Assembly (NCBI GenBank): GCA_000149265.1
Contig: CH003040.1
Coordinates: forward strand, 162,455-226,454
DNA from: Ciona savignyi
Lineage: Eukaryota > Chordata > Ascidiacea > Phlebobranchia > Cionidae
Direction of reading: 5' to 3'
Length of the DNA stretch: 64,000 nucleotides
In this document: positions 61,192 to 64,000 of the stretch, one piece after another
Layout: each line of letters begins with the position of its first letter
Numbering within the stretch: the first letter of the stretch is position 1
Program-made: the position numbers and the translations under genes
Notes under the pieces: model-generated
The model's input: the letters and a program-made list of their open reading frames with translations, nothing else
The model's database searches: none
Told to the model about the DNA's origin: nothing

Positions 61192-61709
61192 TGTAGGGAG
61201 CCGTTGCAGGTCGCTGCCTATTTCGCTAGATTGTTCCTTGTAGGCATCCAGGTAAGCCGGTTACAACACCTGATGCGATCTGCGATTCCCTACGCGCTAT
61301 CTCGACTCTCGGAGGTGCGCTAATTAATTGAGGTTTTCTGCGTAAATGTCACTTTGACTGATCTCCTGTAGTTCGTCGATAAATTCCTCAGTAGTTTTAT
61401 AACATCAATTGTATTGAGCAATTGAGGCGATTAACTTGGTACCAATTGCGAGTTAAATCGTTAGATGTTTAAACGACATAGATTCCAGATAAACTCTCCG
61501 TATAGACACATACAAGATGTTACTTAATGCGTTAGCACTCTCTCTCCCTTTTCTTTTTTGAGCAAAAGTAAAATAAACTTATATAGGAAAAGTACGACAG
61601 CTGTGGTTATAATGGTAAACCTAATAATAATATTTCAGTGATAACGCATTGTCAGCACCAATGCCAGCTGTGCGATCATAAATCTTATGTAACACATGTG
61701 GTCGCTACA
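61192..61709 (-). repeat. 5' LTR of the Ty3/gypsy element
   Basis: 518 bp, same limits as the other LTR (TGTAGCGACC to GGCTCCCTACA on the minus strand). Confidence 0.95.
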
Positions 61710-61970
61710 AACTGCCAGCAATTTATAGAAATAAACCAGCCATCAATCAAAGATCAGACTATGCGGTGGGAACAGCCTATTTCTTTCATGATTGTTGCTT
61801 TTCAATATATAGCCATAATCTGCAACATAGACTAGCAATGTTGTTATCAACCCCTAGGCTACAAACTGAGAGTGTGAGAGATTTGGTATACATATGCATA
61901 GAAGTTTTAACAAATTTCTTTTGTTTTCTTCATTTCTAGAGTAAATTTAAGTTAATGTTGTAACACTAAA

Positions 61971-62510
61971 ATGGATGACAGTTTTCAACATTCTGGCATT
62001 GATGAAAGAAGTTTTATTGTACACAATAAAACAACACAAATTTAGTCATGTGCGTTTGAACCAAGGAAAACGTCTGAAAGTATCTTTGAAGATGCAAGCC
62101 CCATAGAAGAAAATGTTTATTTAGAAACATTACCTATTGACATGACTTGGTGCCGTTGCAAAAACTGTATTCTTATGGACATACCGCAAGAATGTTTATG
62201 CTGAATGAATGTACATGCATTTGTGCACAAAATAATGCCAGACTGGACTTGCATTACTAAAAGCCCTTATTTTTCAATTATCTGCTTGGATAAAGAAGTT
62301 CTTGAAGTTGCACTTGATGTACTGGGTTGATCACTATGTTTAAAATCATAATCAGAAACATTTAAAATTGTTGGAACTGTATTTTTCAAGTTGGTTTGTT
62401 TTCATCATCTTGGCTACTCCATTGGAGTCAAATACAATTTTACTATGATAATCCTTGTCACAAATATGTGCACTACACACTGCGGTTCTTTTTCCCAGGT
62501 AGTTTAGAAC
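61971..62510 (+). pseudogene. Broken frame resembling the P2X7 cytosolic (ballast) domain
   Basis: A single frame from ATG at 61971 reads through three early stops (TAG 62043, TGA 62202, TGA 62328). Between them are TWCRCKNCILMDIPQECLC (about 62145-62201) and CITKSPYFSIICLDKEVLEV (about 62250-62310). These match the WC-x-C-x2-C ... EC-x-C and CIT-P-F-CL-VL pattern of the zinc-binding C-terminal domain of P2X7 receptors, which also occurs in many uncharacterised invertebrate proteins. The second stop replaces a Cys of that pattern. It lies between the arms of the inverted-repeat element, so it is probably its decayed cargo or former protein. Family assignment is from memory of the motif. Confidence 0.65.
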
Positions 62511-62972
62511 GCTTGCATTGTTGTATCCATTGCTTCAACCGTTTTTTGTCGTTGTGAGGAAATCGATGGAAGAGCACAGGTGGATTGGAATTTCGTGTGC
62601 TGTAATAGGAATTTGTACATCCTGGAGCAAAACAATATGCTCCAATCACTCTTCCTTCCTTCTCAGTGGCTTAACTTTAGGCATTTTACAATATCTAATC
62701 AAAAGAACTAAATTAGAAATGTAGTATATTCTTATTAACTTATTTGGGTAGTTAAGTAAAGATCTATTATATATATTCTTCACTTACTTATCTGAGTGCT
62801 TGCTGTGTACTTATTGTCATACTACACATCAGCTACTCAACTGTGGATTAACTGGTTTTTTGCAATAAGTGGTATTCTCAACCAGTAGGCTAATGCTCAG
62901 TTTTAATAACAGCAGACATTAAATGCACCACATACACAACAGCAAAACATTATACAAACAACCAAGGTAAAC
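62511..62972. other. Inner part of the inverted-repeat element, nothing recognised
   Basis: AT-rich sequence with no supported frame beyond scattered short segments. Confidence 0.4.
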
Positions 62973-63365
62973 CATGAAAGAAATAGACTTTTCCCACCGC
63001 ATAGTCTAGCCTTTGCCTAATGGCTGGTTTATTTCTATAAATTGCTGGCAGTTACAGTTTAATGCATTCTGTTATAGTTTTCTTGTTCTGTTTTCACTTT
63101 TATTATTTATGATATAAATTGCTAAGACTTATTATTCTAAAGTCATTTAAATACGAGACCTGTATACCTCAGCATTCAGCTTAGGTCCAGGACCGTGCAG
63201 GCCTTAATGACCGCGCTTAAAGTAAGCTGTCACCATGTACATTGGTTCAGTAAGGCTATATGACAAGTGTTATGCTAAGTCTCCATAATAAAAACGAAAA
63301 TACAACGCTCCTGCAGGCGCATTATGTTACTAATTCACCTCTAAACTGACACATGATTGTATACA

Positions 63366-63700
63366 CACCCGATCCGCCAATTTTTCATCGCTTGTAGCGG
63401 CATGAAAATGGGACAGATCGTCGCTTGTAGCGGGACTGTCATATGCGATTTATCTGCTGGCAGATGGCAAATCCCGATTGAAGCGGCAGATCCTATGCTT
63501 GCTGTATCTGCTGGGATTTCGCCCTCCAGCGTATGAACTTAACGAAGCGTTTCACGATTTTACTGTTGTTATCTGGTTTTGGTAACTGGGTTCTGGTTAG
63601 GCTTAAAATTCTCTGTGATGACGATTTGTGTATAGCATTGTGGCAGGATTAGGTGCTTTGTGCACACTTAATACAGATAGTAGCAGGTAGCACTGAGCAG
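63366..63700. other. Flank with short CGCTTGTAGCGG and GCAGAT repeats
   Basis: TCGCTTGTAGCGG-type segments occur at 63388 and 63420 and several GCAGAT/ATCTGCTG segments follow (63448-63520), giving local hairpin potential. No gene is visible. Confidence 0.45.
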
Positions 63701-63764
63701 TCTTGTGTCAACAAAGCTTACAGTAGAAGTACCGGTATGTAGTAGGAAGGCTAGGCGACATAGT

Positions 63765-64000
63765 GGGTGTTATTTGCCCCAGGTGTTGGTTGCCCGGGTG
63801 GTGTATGCTTGGGGTGGTGTATGCTTGGGGTGGTGGTTGCTTGGGTGGTGGTTGCTTGGGGTGGTGGTTGCCCAGGTGGTGGTTGCTTGGGTGGTTGTTG
63901 GCGGGTGGTGGTTGCTTCACTTGCTTGGGGTGATTGTTGCATGGGTGGTGGTTGCGCGGTTAGTGGTTGCCTGGGTGGTGGTTGCCCGGGTGGTGGCTGC
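63765..64000 (+). repeat. GT-rich minisatellite, unit about 13-16 bp
   Basis: Many units close to GGTGGTGGTTGCTTGGG / GGTGGTTGCCCGGGT run to the end of the window. The opposite strand is rich in CAACCACC and yields proline/glutamine-rich open frames that are products of the repeat only. Confidence 0.92.

Larger units (their letters stand above)
54653..61709 (-). mobile_element. Ty3/gypsy LTR retrotransposon, recent but with broken pol
   Basis: A complete element of 7057 bp, transcribed on the minus strand: 5' LTR 61709-61192, primer site, gag, pol (protease, reverse transcriptase, RNase H, integrase), a third broken frame, polypurine tract and 3' LTR 55170-54653. The order protease-RT-RNase H-integrase is that of Ty3/gypsy. 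The target sequence is preserved as an empty site in the inverted arm near 63050, and flanking bases indicate a short duplication that I read as CAGTT on the minus strand (3-5 bp certain). The two LTRs differ at one position by eye, yet pol has several frame breaks. Confidence 0.95.
53446..63365. mobile_element. Long inverted-repeat element, interrupted by two later insertions
   Basis: The left arm (53446-53658, 54556-54652, 61710-61790) is an inverse copy of the continuous right arm (62973-63365), about 390 bp long with modest divergence. Shared landmarks are GTATACAATCATG at the outer edge, the segment CTCCTGCAGGCGC, AGACCTGTATACCTCAGCAT, and CTATAAATTGCTGGCAGTT. The 1.2 kb between the arms (61791-62972) contains a broken protein frame. 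No transposase is visible and the outer ends are not certain: the left side may extend outward to about 53265. Confidence 0.8.

Noticed and set aside
63708..63942. Proline/glutamine-rich minus-strand frames
   Set aside because: Direct translation of the GT-rich minisatellite in several frames; not evidence of a gene.

Overview
The window is eukaryotic, AT-rich nuclear DNA from a small animal genome with short, GT-AG bounded introns. The gene set (a glutaredoxin-fused selenoprotein thioredoxin reductase, a DNase I-family gene, an R3HCC1-type gene), the abundant tRNA-derived SINEs and the many small inverted-repeat elements fit an ascidian tunicate such as Ciona. That assignment is inference from gene content, not a database match. 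Two assembly gaps are present (28852-29149 and exactly 100 N at 46108-46207).

Layout. (1) 1-2065: a repeat present twice in tandem, a TTAA-flanked inverted-repeat element and a SINE that ends about 34 bp before the first gene. (2) 2099-4661, + strand: a complete six-exon DNase I-family gene of 259 codons. Its active-site residues are substituted at four key positions and it has no signal peptide: a predicted pseudoenzyme. (3) 4662-8300: repeats only. (4) 8410-24563, - strand: a complete 16-exon thioredoxin-glutathione reductase (597 aa) whose last exon ends Gly-Cys-Sec-Gly, with an in-frame TGA followed by GGT TAA. Its 5.4 kb intron 7 holds a separate gene on the opposite strand (14705-17273), a four-exon helical-repeat-like protein with one frameshift in a T run. 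An hAT-type MITE sits 25 bp past one splice donor. (5) 24.7-36.8 kb: gene-poor, with a dead LINE reverse transcriptase at 26.1-27.2 kb and SINE copies. (6) 36.9-51.95 kb, + strand: an R3HCC1/R3HCC1L homologue with an R3H exon, a very large disordered Ser-rich exon interrupted by the gap, and conserved C-terminal exons. (7) 53.0-64.0 kb: nested mobile DNA. A long inverted-repeat element carries a broken open frame resembling the cysteine-rich cytosolic domain of P2X7 receptors. Its left arm has been hit twice, by a piggyBac-type MITE (TTAA duplication) and by a 7 kb Ty3/gypsy retrotransposon with nearly identical 518 bp LTRs. The undamaged right arm preserves the empty site of both insertions. 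A short minisatellite ends the window.

Functionally the three recognised genes are unrelated (redox selenoenzyme, DNase-fold protein, R3H/RRM-like protein). The most notable biology is the selenoprotein with a two-cysteine glutaredoxin head, the dead DNase I-like protein, the ancestral-looking R3HCC1 architecture, and the stack of insertions at 53-63 kb whose order can be read directly.
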